NCBI GenBank assembly: GCA_902794535.1
Contig: CADBHQ010000028.1
Coordinates: 1-64,000 of the forward strand
Source: Fibrobacter succinogenes
Lineage (GTDB): Bacteria > Fibrobacterota > Fibrobacteria > Fibrobacterales > Fibrobacteraceae
Length of the DNA: 64,000 nt
Direction: 5' to 3'
The notes under the pieces were generated by a model, which saw only the letters and a list, made by a program, of their open reading frames with translations, made no database searches and was not told where the DNA came from. How positions within the stretch are numbered: position 1 is the first letter of the stretch; the number at the start of each line of letters is the position of its first letter. Made by a program: the position numbers and the translations under genes. Below are positions 1 to 9,900 of the stretch, piece by piece.

Positions 1-1290
1 GTCTTCTTCATCTGCTTCACGTTCGGGACGCCGGCGCTGGCCCAGGCCTCGTCGCTAAGGTCCGTGAATTCGAGGCCTTGGCGGGCGGCTTCGCCGACCA
101 GGCTACCGACCACGTGGTGGGCATCGCGGAATGGCACGCCAGATTCGACCAGCAAGTCAGCGAGGTCGGTAGCCAGCAGCGCCGGCAGCATCTTCGCATG
201 CATCTTGTCGAAATTGAAACGTGCGCTTTCCAGAGCTTCCTTCATCACGCGGAGAATCACCTTCACGTTATGGACGGAGTCGAAAACCGGTTCCTTGTCT
301 TCTTGCAAATCGCGGCTGTAGCTGAGCGGGGCACCCTTCACCAGCGTGTAGAGGGCGCTGAAGTTACCGAGCATACGGCCGGACTTTCCGCGGATGAGTT
401 CCATGGAATCCGGGTTCTTCTTCTGCGGCATCATCGAGGACCCGCTGGAGAAGGCGTCGTGCAGGGTGAGGTAGCCGAATTCGCTGGTGCTCCAGTTCAC
501 AAAGTCTTCGGCGTAGCGGCTCATCGTGTTCGCGATAATGGCGAGGTCGGCCTCGAATTCGAGCATCATGTCGCGGTGGCTTACCGCGTCGATGCTGTTC
601 GGGCTAACACCGTTAAATCCGAGTTCCTTTGCAACGAGGGCGCGGTGGTACGGGAATGCGGAACCGGCCATGGCACCGCTACCCAGCGGAAGTTCGCTGT
701 GCAGTTCCAGGAAGTTGTCGAGGCGCTTCACGTCGCGGCTCACGGCAAAGAACATGCTCATCAGGTAATGGCTGAAGTAAATCGGCTGAGCCTGCTGCAG
801 GTGGGTGTAACCCGGCATCATCGAGGTCGAGAACCGTTTCCATCAAAGAAACTTCGAGGGCGCGGATTTCGGCAGCGCGGTGGCGCATATAAAGCTTGAA
901 GTCCGTGCAGACCTGGTCGTTACGGCTGCGGCCCGTGTGGATCTTCTTGCCGAGGGCACCGATGCGTTCGGTGAGCACGCGTTCGACGGCCATGTGGATG
1001 TCTTCGTCGGATTCCTGCCAAAGGTTCTTGCCGGCCTTGTAGTCCTTGAGGATGCTGGCCAAGCCGTCGCAAATCTTCTTGTAGTCGGCCTTGCTGAGCA
1101 CGCCGGATTCTACCAGGCCCTTGCCGTGGCCGATGCTGCCTTCGATGTCTTCTTCGATGAGTTCGGCGTCGAATTGCAGGCTGAAGCTCAGGTCCACCAT
1201 GCTCTGCGCCATGCCACTTGCGAAGCGGCCGGTCCACATGTTGGTCTGGGTGCCTTTCTTTTCAGTTTTCTTTGCAGTTGTCTTAGCCAT
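1..1290 (-). pseudogene. argH: Argininosuccinate lyase, frame-disrupted; 3' end lies outside the window
   Basis: Argininosuccinate lyase splits argininosuccinate into arginine and fumarate, the last step of arginine synthesis. The N-terminal half (start ATG at 1290, GAGGA ribosome site about 8 nt upstream) reads MAKTTAKKTEKKG..MWTGRFASGM and carries TGRSRNDQV. Near 817-826 the frame changes. Downstream, MPGYTHLQQAQPIYFSHYL, the signature GSSMMPQKKNPD (about 409-441) and the rest read in another frame to base 1. By comparison with the family, 6-9 residues are missing between LDL and MPGYTH, so about 20-26 nt have been lost and the frame has shifted. The unusual MAKTTAKKTEKKG extension precedes the normal MWTGRF start. 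Family identity is certain. Whether the lesion is biological or an assembly fault cannot be told here; loss of a central biosynthetic enzyme makes an error plausible. Confidence 0.9.
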
Positions 1291-1332
1291 TATAAAATCC
1301 TCGTTTTTTTGCGCGTGCAAATATAAAATTTT

Positions 1333-1366
1333 CTAAGCTCAACCAACTAAGCTCTAAGTTCTGTTT
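1333..1366. repeat. Degenerate heptamer repeat (CTAAGCT/CTAAGTT units)
   Basis: Consecutive 7-mers CTAAGCT, CAACCAA, CTAAGCT, CTAAGTT and CTGTTTC fill the spacer between the argH promoter side and the permease stop. The same heptad vocabulary, in reverse complement, follows the gene at 40004 (41816-41850). See the heptad finding. Confidence 0.55.
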
Positions 1367-2854
1367 CTACATCAAAGCGTACTTGAGCAAGAATATCACG
1401 GTGAGTGTAATCATGATCCAGTGTACATTCTTGATCTTGCCGGTGAGAGCGTTTATCAAGGTGTAAGAAATCACGCCGAACATGATGCCGTCCGAAATGG
1501 AGTAGGTGAGCGGCATGGCAATCATGCAGATAAAGGCGGGAATCGATTCTCTCGGGTTGGTCCAGTCAATTTTGGCGATGGAGGTCATCATGAAGTAGGC
1601 GACCATGATGAGCGCGGGGGCTGTTGCAAAACCCGGAATCGCCATGAAGACGGGCGCAAAAAGGAGCGAAAGCAAGAAGAATAGGGCGACCGAGACTGCG
1701 GTAAGGCCAGTCTTTCCACCGTAGGCGACGCCGGCAGCACTTTCCACGTAAGTGGTTGTGGTCGAGGTTCCGCAAATGGCTCCGATCGAGGTGGCAATTG
1801 CGTCGCAGCTGAGCGCTTGAGAAATGCGGGGGAGCTTGCCGTCTTCTTTCAGGAAACCGCCACGGAACGAAACGCCAATCAGGGTGCCCAGCGTATCGAA
1901 CAGGTCTACAAAGAAGAAAGCGAAAATCACGACAAAGAAGTCGAGTGACTTGAAAAGCGAAAATCCCTGGCCGACAATCGCGTCGCCTTGGGTGAGCGTC
2001 CAGGATTCAGGATGGAAAAGCGCACCGCAGGTGATTCCGAATTCGCGGAAGGAACGGTTCAAAGTCTGCAGGTAATCGCCGAACTGCGGAATCACGGAAT
2101 GGAATCCGGCTTCCGGGTTCGGAACGTAGATTCCAACAAATTCGGTGACAATGCCGAGCAGCCAGGTCGCAAAAATTCCAAGCAGGATGGCGCCGCGGAT
2201 TCCTTTAATCAAGAAGGCCGAGGTAATGATAATGCCCAACAGGGTAAGAATTGCCCAGATGCCGCTCGTGTGCATGTCGACCATGTGGAAGTTGATGAGG
2301 CTTACGATGGTGGAATTGTTGGCGACGACGATTTTACCGCCCTGCAAGGCGATAAAGGCGATGAATATGCCGATGCCGACTGCAACGCCCGATTTGAGCG
2401 AAATGGGAATGCTGTTAAAGATTTTTTCGCGGACAGAAACGATTGAAAGGATTAAGAACAAAATGCCTTCGATAAAGACGGCAAGCAAGGCGAATTGCCA
2501 ACTGTAGCCCATGCTCAGCACCACGGTGTAGGCAAAGAAGGCGTTTATGCCAAGGCCAGGGGCAAGTGCAAAGGGGTATTTCGCGACAAAGCCCATGAGG
2601 GCAGAACCGACGGCGGCCGCGATGACGGTGGCGATGAAAACTCCTCCCTTGGGCATTCCTGCGGCCGAAAGGATTTCGGGGTTCACCGCCAGAATGTAGG
2701 CCATGGTCATGAAAGTCATGAGACCTGCCAGAATTTCGGTGTGGATGTTGGTCTGGTTGTCACTCAACTTGAAGAACTTGTCAAGAAAGAAAAATTCTTT
2801 TTTGAGTTCACGACCGGCCTTGTACATGAATGATTTTTTATTGTTCTCTTGCAT
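1367..2854 (-). CDS. NCS2 / AzgA-type purine (adenine/guanine/hypoxanthine) permease
   Basis: A multi-spanning inner-membrane permease of about 495 residues, the usual AzgA/PbuG length, that imports purine bases with protons. It shows the family hallmarks: N-terminal TNIHTEILAGLMTFMTMAYI, AGMPKGGVFIATVIAAAVGS, the helix ALAPGLGINAFFAY and VDLFDTLGTLIGV. I take the ATG at 2854 (MQENNKK) rather than an in-frame ATG 21 nt earlier, because GAAGAAGGGAAA lies just upstream as a ribosome site. The adenine phosphoribosyltransferase gene lies immediately upstream on the same strand (stop at 2919), so uptake and salvage of purines are probably linked. No purine riboswitch is visible in the 64 nt between them, which mainly hold a GC hairpin repeat. 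The exact base preference cannot be read from sequence. Confidence 0.9.
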   Translation of the reverse strand: MQENNKKSFMYKAGRELKKEFFFLDKFFKLSDNQTNIHTEILAGLMTFMTMAYILAVNPEILSAAGMPKGGVFIATVIAAAVGSALMGFVAKYPFALAPGLGINAFFAYTVVLSMGYSWQFALLAVFIEGILFLILSIVSVREKIFNSIPISLKSGVAVGIGIFIAFIALQGGKIVVANNSTIVSLINFHMVDMHTSGIWAILTLLGIIITSAFLIKGIRGAILLGIFATWLLGIVTEFVGIYVPNPEAGFHSVIPQFGDYLQTLNRSFREFGITCGALFHPESWTLTQGDAIVGQGFSLFKSLDFFVVIFAFFFVDLFDTLGTLIGVSFRGGFLKEDGKLPRISQALSCDAIATSIGAICGTSTTTTYVESAAGVAYGGKTGLTAVSVALFFLLSLLFAPVFMAIPGFATAPALIMVAYFMMTSIAKIDWTNPRESIPAFICMIAMPLTYSISDGIMFGVISYTLINALTGKIKNVHWIMITLTVIFLLKYALM

Positions 2855-2870
2855 TTTCCCTTCTTCTTTT

Positions 2871-2897
2871 GTCATCCCCGCGAAGGCGGGGATCTCC
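2871..2897. repeat. GC hairpin repeat (GTCATCCCCGCG... family), copy 1
   Basis: A 27-nt palindromic element (GTCATCCCCGCG, AAGG, CGGGGATCTCC) repeated without change at 63090-63116. A related AT-variant lies at 3447-3474. It separates apt from the permease gene and could act as a transcription attenuator or terminator, but it lacks a long T run. Confidence 0.6.
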
Positions 2898-2918
2898 TTT
2901 TCAACTAAAACCGATTAT

Positions 2919-3419
2919 TTAATGCCCTGGGAACCTGGTAAGCGATTCCACCCGGTAACCCTTGAGCGCTTCACGCCCGTGCAAGTCAAAAAGTTCAATC
3001 ACAAAGGCGCAGAGCTCCACCTTGCCGCCTAATTTTTCAATGAGTGTGGCGGCTGCTTTCGCTGTCCCTCCAGTTGCAAGCAGGTCGTCTACGATAATCG
3101 CACGTTGTCCGGGCTTGAGGGCGTCCTTGTGGATTTCCATAGTGGCTTGGCCGTATTCCAGATCGTAAGAGACCTCGACGGTTTCGCGGGGGAGTTTGCC
3201 TTTTTTGCGTATGGGAATGAATGGTTTGTGGAAATGCTCCGCAACCGAAACCCCGAATAGGAATCCGCGGGCTTCGAGCCCGGCGACGACATCGAATTCT
3301 ACGTTTTCAAGAACTTTATAAAGAGCATCAAGAGTGAGTTTTAGACCGTCTGCATCGCCTAGAATCCCCGTGACGTCTCGAAAAAGAATCCCCGGCTTCG
3401 GAAAATCCGGAACAGACTT
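2919..3419 (-). CDS. apt: Adenine phosphoribosyltransferase, start codon apparently lost
   Basis: Apt makes AMP from adenine and PRPP in the cytoplasm. The frame reads SVPDFPKPGILFRDVTGIL, then GLEARGFLFG, RKKGKLP, the PRPP-binding IIVDDLLATGGT, and ends RVESLTRFPGH, about 167 residues and so near full length. There is no ATG, GTG or TTG at the N-terminus; the first internal ATG (3140) would remove over half the enzyme. A TATATT -10 box lies at 3424-3429 (minus strand) and is followed by ACAAAAGTCT. One extra T would give ATGTCT exactly where leaderless starts lie in this genome. I therefore place the lost start at 3417-3419. The alternative is an ATT codon slightly upstream. The gene neighbours the purine permease gene. 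Confidence 0.78.
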   Translation of the reverse strand, partial: KSVPDFPKPGILFRDVTGILGDADGLKLTLDALYKVLENVEFDVVAGLEARGFLFGVSVAEHFHKPFIPIRKKGKLPRETVEVSYDLEYGQATMEIHKDALKPGQRAIIVDDLLATGGTAKAAATLIEKLGGKVELCAFVIELFDLHGREALKGYRVESLTRFPGH

Positions 3420-3446
3420 TTGTAATATAAGAATTTCTTATGACTT

Positions 3447-3474
3447 GTCATTCCCGGCTTGACCGGGAATCGCC
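3447..3474. repeat. Hairpin repeat (GTCATTCCCGGC... family)
   Basis: A 28-nt inverted repeat (ATTCCCGG, CTTGA, CCGGGAAT core) between the radical SAM stop and the apt promoter. It is related in design to the copies at 2871 and 63090. It could be a transcription terminator for the radical SAM gene. Confidence 0.5.
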
Positions 3475-3486
3475 TTTTCAAATGAC

Positions 3487-4356
3487 TTAATTGGCGCTGT
3501 CGAGTAATTTTTCTACAGTAGCGATAATCTTGTCCCTTTCGCCGCACCAGTTGGGGGCAATGAGCATATCGCTCGGGCTTTCGCCGCTAAAGCGCTCGAT
3601 GGCGGTTTCAAAGCCGATAATCTTGATCATCTCGGCGACCGCTTCGCAGTATTCTTCAAAATTCAGGAGTTTGATTTCTCCGTTCGCGTAGTCCTGCGCC
3701 ATTACGGTGCCCGCCACGATGTGCAGCGGGTGAATCTTCACCGCGGCGAGTTTCAAGTCGCGCACCACTTGGGCGGTGTGCTTGAAATCTTCCATGGTTT
3801 CGCCGGGGAGCCCTACGGTGAGTCCCGCCGCCTGACAGCGTTTGACGGCATCTTCGAATTCGGCGAGGGTATGCCTGCGGTTGATGGCGGCAAGCGTCAA
3901 GTCGTTTGCGGTTTGCAGGCCGATTTCCACGATAATCGGTTTCTTGCGATTAAGTTCGGCGAGATAGGCGACCTTGTCGTCTTCAAGGCAATCCGGGCGC
4001 GTGCCTATGGCAAGCCCTGCAATTTCCTTGTGCTTGATAATCGGGTCGATGATTCCGCGTAGGTGCTCCAGCGGCGCGTGCGTATTCGTGTACGGCTGCA
4101 AGTAAGCCAAAATGCCTGCATTCGGGTACTTTTCACGGAGGCGCGGCACGAACTTGTCGAGCTGTTCCTGAATCGAAACCTTCGCCTGGTCGAATACCGG
4201 ACTGAAACTCCTGTTATTGCAATAGCTACAACCCGAAAAACTCTTGGTGCCGTCTAGGTTCGGGCAACTCATGCCGCCATTCAGCGGGAGTTTGCGCACC
4301 TTCAGGTAATTCGGGAAAATTTTCAGCAGTAAGTCTCGGTATGGAGTGTAATGCAT
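3487..4356 (-). CDS. TIGR01212-family radical SAM protein (YhcC-like)
   Basis: A cytoplasmic iron-sulfur enzyme of 289 residues whose substrate is unknown in the family. The radical SAM cluster cysteines are C31, C43 and C46 (SCPNLDGTKSFSGCSYCNN). Other family blocks are GTRPDCL, EIGLQTA, VKIHPLHIV and LIAPNWCGERD. E. coli YhcC has about seven residues between RGL and VGLPGE; here only one remains (AAGLTVGLPGE, about residue 180, near 3819), so six residues appear to be missing in frame. This could be real divergence or a small deletion like those in argH and the XRE gene. The start is ATG 4356. A TATATT box ends 7 nt before it and there is no ribosome site, which predicts a leaderless transcript. 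Confidence 0.9.
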   Translation of the reverse strand: MHYTPYRDLLLKIFPNYLKVRKLPLNGGMSCPNLDGTKSFSGCSYCNNRSFSPVFDQAKVSIQEQLDKFVPRLREKYPNAGILAYLQPYTNTHAPLEHLRGIIDPIIKHKEIAGLAIGTRPDCLEDDKVAYLAELNRKKPIIVEIGLQTANDLTLAAINRRHTLAEFEDAVKRCQAAGLTVGLPGETMEDFKHTAQVVRDLKLAAVKIHPLHIVAGTVMAQDYANGEIKLLNFEEYCEAVAEMIKIIGFETAIERFSGESPSDMLIAPNWCGERDKIIATVEKLLDSAN

Positions 4357-4363
4357 AAACCAT

Positions 4364-4411
4364 AATATAGTATTTAATAAAACCGAACCGATTGTAAATA
4401 TTAGTTATATT
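4364..4411. promoter_or_regulatory. Divergent -10 boxes for the genes at 4356(-) and 4420(+)
   Basis: TATATT reads on the minus strand at 4364-4369 (7 nt before the ATG at 4356) and on the plus strand at 4406-4411 (8 nt before the ATG at 4420). Neither gene has a Shine-Dalgarno sequence, so both transcripts would begin at or within a few bases of the start codon. No strong -35 is obvious. Confidence 0.5.
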
Positions 4412-4419
4412 TGTCCACT

Positions 4420-5211
4420 ATGATGTACAGGATTCTATTTGTCTTATTTTTGTCGATTTTTGTGCCACAGGTTTTTGCGGCAAATTCTGCTGATTCAACA
4501 GCTACCGCTCCGGCAAAATCAGCTTCTGCCGAAAAGGGCGGGCTCCTTGCAAATCTATATGCCGTTCATGAAGACGAATCGATTCACCGTGGAAACATTT
4601 TGACGGGAGCGACTTTGTTCTTGCTGCAGGGAGAATCCGATGAAGATGCCTTGAATGTGATATTTGGTGATATTTACAAGGCTGAAGGGTATACCTTTAC
4701 AGTCGAAGCTTTTGGAGGCTATTTTTTCCGGGATGCCGCAGCCATTGGAGCTCGAGTGGGGTATAGCCGTACTTATATGGATATCGATTTTTCCATTCTC
4801 GAAGACATTGCCGATGTCAAGGAACATCGTAAGTATGTGAGCAACGGATTCTTTGTACAGCCGTTCCTGAAAAACTATTTGAAAGTTTTTGATTCCAAGA
4901 CCATTTATTTCTTTAATGAGACTTCTTTGAAGGTGGAATATTCCTACGGGATTTCACAAACCGACGATGATGAAGAAATGTCCAAGACTAAAAATCATGG
5001 ATGGACTTTTGATTTTGGTATCAATCCGGGCTTAAGCATTATGGTGCTTGGTCGCCTAGCCTTTGAAACCTCGGTGGGGCTTTTGGGCTTGACATCTTCG
5101 TATATGGATATTGAAGAAAACGGAGAATCTCGTAGCGAATTTCTTTACAACATCGTGAATTTCAAGATCAATTTGCTGGCTTTGGACTTTTCGTTGGTCT
5201 ATTTCTTTTAA
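4420..5211 (+). CDS. Secreted, probably outer-membrane beta-barrel protein of unknown function
   Basis: A 263-residue protein. MMYRILFVLFLSIFVPQVFA is a clear Sec signal peptide, followed by a short Ser/Thr/Ala-rich stretch. The rest has alternating aromatic strands (for example VEAFGGYFFRDAAAIGARV and a C-terminal LLALDFSLVYFF), typical of a small outer-membrane barrel. I do not recognise the family. The start at the ATG of 4420 is favoured over an upstream TTG because the -10 TATATT lies directly before it. The stop is followed after 18 nt by the next lipoprotein start, so the two probably form an operon and may act together at the cell surface. Confidence 0.75.
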   Translation: MMYRILFVLFLSIFVPQVFAANSADSTATAPAKSASAEKGGLLANLYAVHEDESIHRGNILTGATLFLLQGESDEDALNVIFGDIYKAEGYTFTVEAFGGYFFRDAAAIGARVGYSRTYMDIDFSILEDIADVKEHRKYVSNGFFVQPFLKNYLKVFDSKTIYFFNETSLKVEYSYGISQTDDDEEMSKTKNHGWTFDFGINPGLSIMVLGRLAFETSVGLLGLTSSYMDIEENGESRSEFLYNIVNFKINLLALDFSLVYFF

Positions 5212-5229
5212 CAAGTGGGGAGTGCTAAT

Positions 5230-6894
5230 ATGAAACAATGGATTTTCCTTGCTTTGATGATTGTTCTTGGCGCATGCTCCGCTGACTACGACACTTTTGA
5301 TACTTCGGATTATCGCGAACTTAAAGAAATTGCCGTTGCCGAGCAAGACGGCTCTCCGGCGATTTACTCGGAGCAACACCGCATTGAATTTGACTTGGTG
5401 GATGTTCCCGATTCGCTTGAAACTTGGGAATCGGTGACTATAGAAGAACTCAATTTAAGTCATTTTGCCACTCTCCACTTGGCAGAGGGCAAGATAAAGA
5501 ATTTCCCGACGGATTCTGCGGGGCTCGATTCGCTTGCCAATAAGGTGAAGTATTCCAAGAATACTATTGAAGAAGGCGAAATAATCCAGATTCCTTCTAG
5601 CCATGTGCTTTATGTGGTGGTGGTTTCTGAAAGCGGTAAAAAGTCCGTTTGGCAGTTGACTTTCAATATCCCGAATGTGGAGCCGGAAAGTGGTTCTGAG
5701 TCTAGCAGTTCCTCGGCCAAGTCCAGCAGTTCTGCAGAAAGTAAATCGAGCAGTTCCGAAAAGAGCGATAAGTCCAGCAGCTCGGAGTCCAAGGAATCTT
5801 CTAGCAGCTCTCAAAAATCCGACGAGCCGGATAGTTCTGCGGCCACATCGAGTTCTTCGGAATCTGATGAACCCGGCTCTGCCGAGGCCCCCAAGATTCT
5901 AGCACTTTCTATTGCCGGAAAAGATGCCGTCATCGATGAAGAAAGTAAGTCTATTCATGTAGACGATTTTGCTTTCCGTACGGATTTAACCGCCCTTGAA
6001 CTTTCGGCGATGGAACTTTCGGAAGGTGCTGAGGCTAGTGTGACCGTGGGCGAGTCCTACGATTTTGGCGCGGGCGTGCAGGTCAAGGTGACGAATGAAG
6101 ACGACGAAAGCGTCACTTATTCGGTGAAGGCGGGCTACCAGTTACCAGGCGAAAATTTCAACTCCTGGAACAAGAATGATGTCACGCCGGATTCTATTTG
6201 GGGCAACGCCAATACGATTTTGACAACCACCGAAAAGAAAACTTCGGGCTCTATGATTGGTGCAATGATTAAAACCGGTTCTGCTCTTACTAAGATTGCA
6301 AGCGGGAGCCTCTATACGGCCGACTTTAACCCTAATGGCGTGGGCACGCTTTCGATGGCCAGTTCTTCGACTTGGCCCGATGGCAATGAACTTCTGGATT
6401 TTGGCAAGCCTTTTGCGGCAAGGCCCGAATACATGGAAGTCAAGTTTAGCTACGAAGGCAAGGGCGACAGCTGCGACATTTATATTCTGCTCGAAAACCG
6501 CACCGGCAACAAGAATGTGAACCGCAAGTCCACCGATGTCAACACGCTGGTGGCCTCGGCTTGGTTCCGTTCCACCAAGGCTGACAACTCCGGCCGCGAA
6601 AATCCGGACGTAGTAAGCGTTTCGGAACCCGATGAAAATGGCATGCGCACGCTTCGCCTGAAACTCAAGTACGGCGTGCCTCTTGAAGGATCTCCCATCG
6701 AAAATTCTTCCACTTTTGATACTAGGTTGAAGTCTTCGAACAAGTCCGCTATCAATAACGGTCTTGTGCAGGGAACAGGAGAAGAACCCGTGACTCACAT
6801 TCGCGTGGTGTTCGCCTCCAGCGCCGACGGAAATCACTACAAGGGCGTATCAGGTGCTACGCTCATTGTAGATGATTTGAAATTGATTTATTAA
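5230..6894 (+). CDS. Lipoprotein with poly-serine linker and C-terminal PCMD-like carbohydrate domain
   Basis: A protein of 554 residues. The signal sequence ends in the lipobox LGAC (MKQWIFLALMIVLGAC). The N-terminal third is an immunoglobulin-like fold with no clear family. A serine-rich linker (about residues 155-220) follows, then a second small beta domain (ILALSIAGKDAV..) and a C-terminal domain starting LPGENFNSW that ends LIVDDLKLIY. The last resembles the putative carbohydrate metabolism (PCMD) domain common in Bacteroidetes and Fibrobacter lipoproteins. The ATG at 5230 follows GGGGAG with good spacing; an in-frame GTG at 5215 is less likely. It is co-transcribed with the barrel-like gene upstream. 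The inferred role is a surface lipoprotein that binds polysaccharide. The PCMD call is by pattern and should be treated as likely, not certain. Confidence 0.78.
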   Translation: MKQWIFLALMIVLGACSADYDTFDTSDYRELKEIAVAEQDGSPAIYSEQHRIEFDLVDVPDSLETWESVTIEELNLSHFATLHLAEGKIKNFPTDSAGLDSLANKVKYSKNTIEEGEIIQIPSSHVLYVVVVSESGKKSVWQLTFNIPNVEPESGSESSSSSAKSSSSAESKSSSSEKSDKSSSSESKESSSSSQKSDEPDSSAATSSSSESDEPGSAEAPKILALSIAGKDAVIDEESKSIHVDDFAFRTDLTALELSAMELSEGAEASVTVGESYDFGAGVQVKVTNEDDESVTYSVKAGYQLPGENFNSWNKNDVTPDSIWGNANTILTTTEKKTSGSMIGAMIKTGSALTKIASGSLYTADFNPNGVGTLSMASSSTWPDGNELLDFGKPFAARPEYMEVKFSYEGKGDSCDIYILLENRTGNKNVNRKSTDVNTLVASAWFRSTKADNSGRENPDVVSVSEPDENGMRTLRLKLKYGVPLEGSPIENSSTFDTRLKSSNKSAINNGLVQGTGEEPVTHIRVVFASSADGNHYKGVSGATLIVDDLKLIY

Positions 6895-6903
6895 GCCGTC
6901 GCT

Positions 6904-9900
6904 TTATTTTACGATGACGCTCTGGTTTTGCGCCTTGATTCGGACAATATAGCGTCCGGAGCGAGGTGCGGCAAGCGTTGCACCGTTAGATTCTGTCAGC
7001 TTCCAGTCTACAAGCGTTCCATTCATGTCGAACAAGGCGACATAAGTGTTGGCGGGAATGCCTGTAATCGAGATGATTCTGTGATCGATGGACAGATTGT
7101 AGTGGAAGTCCAATACAAGACTCTCGACAATGGAGTTCTTGCCGGACGAGCTAGATTTCGGTTCTTTAGAGGAACTGGATTTCGCTCCTTCGGACGAACT
7201 GGACGTTTCCTTGACAGAAGAACTTGAAGACTTTGCCTCGCTGCTGCTCGAAGACGTTTCGCTCGAAGAACTGATGGCGATGATGGTCATCCCCTTAAGA
7301 ACAGGGTGAGCGTCTTTTCCGATATTCTGAATCCAGCATTTTCCGTCAATGACGCTGTCCGTATAATCTTGCAAAGCTTTCAGCACGGTGCCGTCAGCAA
7401 AATCCTTTGCGGTTACTTGAATCTGCTGGAAATTGTTGTCGGGGTCGGCGTTGATAAAGAAGGAGTTTGTAACGTTCTGTACAAGGTAACCTTCGTAATC
7501 GCCGATAACACCTCCATTGTTATAATTGCCGGAGGGGATTTCTTGCGTGTTAAACGAATTGGTAATGTTGACGGAGTTCGCATGTCCGACGAGTCCGCCA
7601 ATTTCGGTTTCAGCCTTGATTTTACCAGCGTTATACGAGTTGTAGATGTCTCCCGTCAATTCTGCGGACAGGCCTCCTAATCCGTATTCGGCAATAACGG
7701 TGCCTTCGTTTGCGGTCTGGATGAGTTTACATGGCTTGCATGTGCTGAAAAGGCCTCCGACATTGGTCTCGCCGCTAATTAGGCCTGAATTGTATGAAAA
7801 TTCAATCAGGGAATAGCCGTTGTCGTCATCCATCAAGTCGCCTGCAATGTAGCCGCCTAGGCCGCCTGAGCCTCCGCCATAAATATTTCCGGCGTTGTAG
7901 GAGTTCTTGATGCGGGTTCCCGTTAAGCTATAGCCGACAAGGCCGGCGACTGTGCCCGAAACGGCATGAATGTTTCCCTTGTTGCTCGAATTCAAAACGA
8001 CGGGATACCCATTGTATTCCGTACGGCCAACTAGACCGCCTGCATATTGGCCCGCCTTGACGAGTGCCTCGTTGTGGACGTTTTCAAATACGGTGACCAA
8101 TCTTGTGATTTGTCCGGCAATACCCGCCACGTTTTCCATCGCTTCAAAGTAAGAATCCTTGAGTGTCAAGTCCTTGATTGTGGTGGTGTCTGTGCCTTTC
8201 CACACATCGAAATCGTAAGAATTGATTGATCCGAACAGACCTACATTCTTGTAGTATTGCATATCGTAAAAGTAAAGTCCCGATATGGAATGTCCCTGGC
8301 CGTCAAATGTTCCGCTGAAATATTGAATCGGTTCCCATCTGATAAAGTTGGAGGCGTCTTCGTTCAGCGTTTCAGAAGAGGCGAGGACATTCTTGTTGAC
8401 GATAATATCGGCCGTGAGCTTGGCACAAAGAGGATCTTTTATGTTTGTGCGGGTGGTGTCGTTTACATAGTAGGCGAACTGGTAAAGTTCTTCGGCGGTT
8501 CCGATTTCAAAGCAGCCGTCAACCAGTTTAGGAGTCTTTAATTCGAACCATTTTGCGTACAAGTTGATATCGCCGCTGTCCTTGGTGTTAATCGCAAGAA
8601 TAGCGTCGCCTTCCCGTTTTTCATTGTCATACCAGCCTGCAAACAGGTATCCGTCGCGTTCAGGCTTGGGCGGATAAATCTTGTGCCCTTCTACATAGTA
8701 GTCGACGTATTCGACCGTATCGCCTTCGAACGTGTGCAGGACTAGTTTGGAAATCGTGGGGGCGTATCCCTTGATTGTCCCGCTTAAAGTGGGAATGGGG
8801 TCTGTGCCCACATTTTGTCCCCAAACAGAGCCGTCGACGCCGTTCTTTTTATAGTTGTGCAGTTCGGCGGCAATAGTTCCGTTTTCGAATTCCTCTAGGG
8901 TTGCGGGGGAACCTGCATTATTGCTAATGCTATCGGTACGGTAGAAACAATGATCAATCGTGAGGAAGTCTTCGTTAACTTCGTTGTAGAGGAGTCCCTT
9001 GAATAAAAATTTCTTGGACAGGTCGCCCACATCGTACGAGTTTCTGATGGCAATCGTTTCGCCGTTGTAGTGGCCCACAAAAAATCCGACGAATCCGTTG
9101 TAGTAGGTGGGGTCGATTACAGAACTTGCGTTGTACGAGTTGACAATAGAAACATTGCTCCTGCTGAAATACGCGATAAGTCCATACGTAGTGGGGATTC
9201 TTTTGGATAGGAGCTTACTTGTGTTGGAACAGTTCTCGATACGAACTTCCTTGTAGTTGTCGACGTTTTGTACAAGACCTGCGGCAGTGAATAGAGTGTT
9301 AAAGATTGCTCTGTTGTGGCAATTCTTGATAGATAAAAGGGCCTTTTGCTTGCTGGACGAGTTGAATTCGCTCGCATGTCCAATAAATCCAGAAGTATAA
9401 TCGCCTTCGATAATCCCTTCGAAGAAGGAATTGGAAATTTCGATCGAAGAGTGAGCTCTACCTACAAAGCCTCCGACGGTGATGCCTTTAACGTAGGAGT
9501 CCTTGAATCCGAGGTTCTTGATTTCGACCTTGTTCGTGATAGACTGTTTGCCGGTGTGGTTAAAGAATCCGACAGAATCTCCTTTGGGCTGGTAGTTGTA
9601 GAGACCCGAGATAATGTGGTTCTGACCGTCGAAAATACCTTCAAAATCGTTGATAGGAGTCCATTCGGCTAGGCGGCGACCGCGTTCGTTAATGTATTTG
9701 CCGTCAATAATCAGACGTTCGTTTACAACGATGTCTGCCGTAAGCTTGCCACAGGCGCTCGGCTTGGCCGAGGTCGAGTCGGTGCCGTTCACGACAGCGG
9801 CAAATCCGTAGAGTTCGTCGGCGTTACCGATTTCGTAGCAACCGTCGACCAGGGCGGGAATCGTGGGGGTGATGTGCGCTTCGACCGTGTTGAATTCGAC

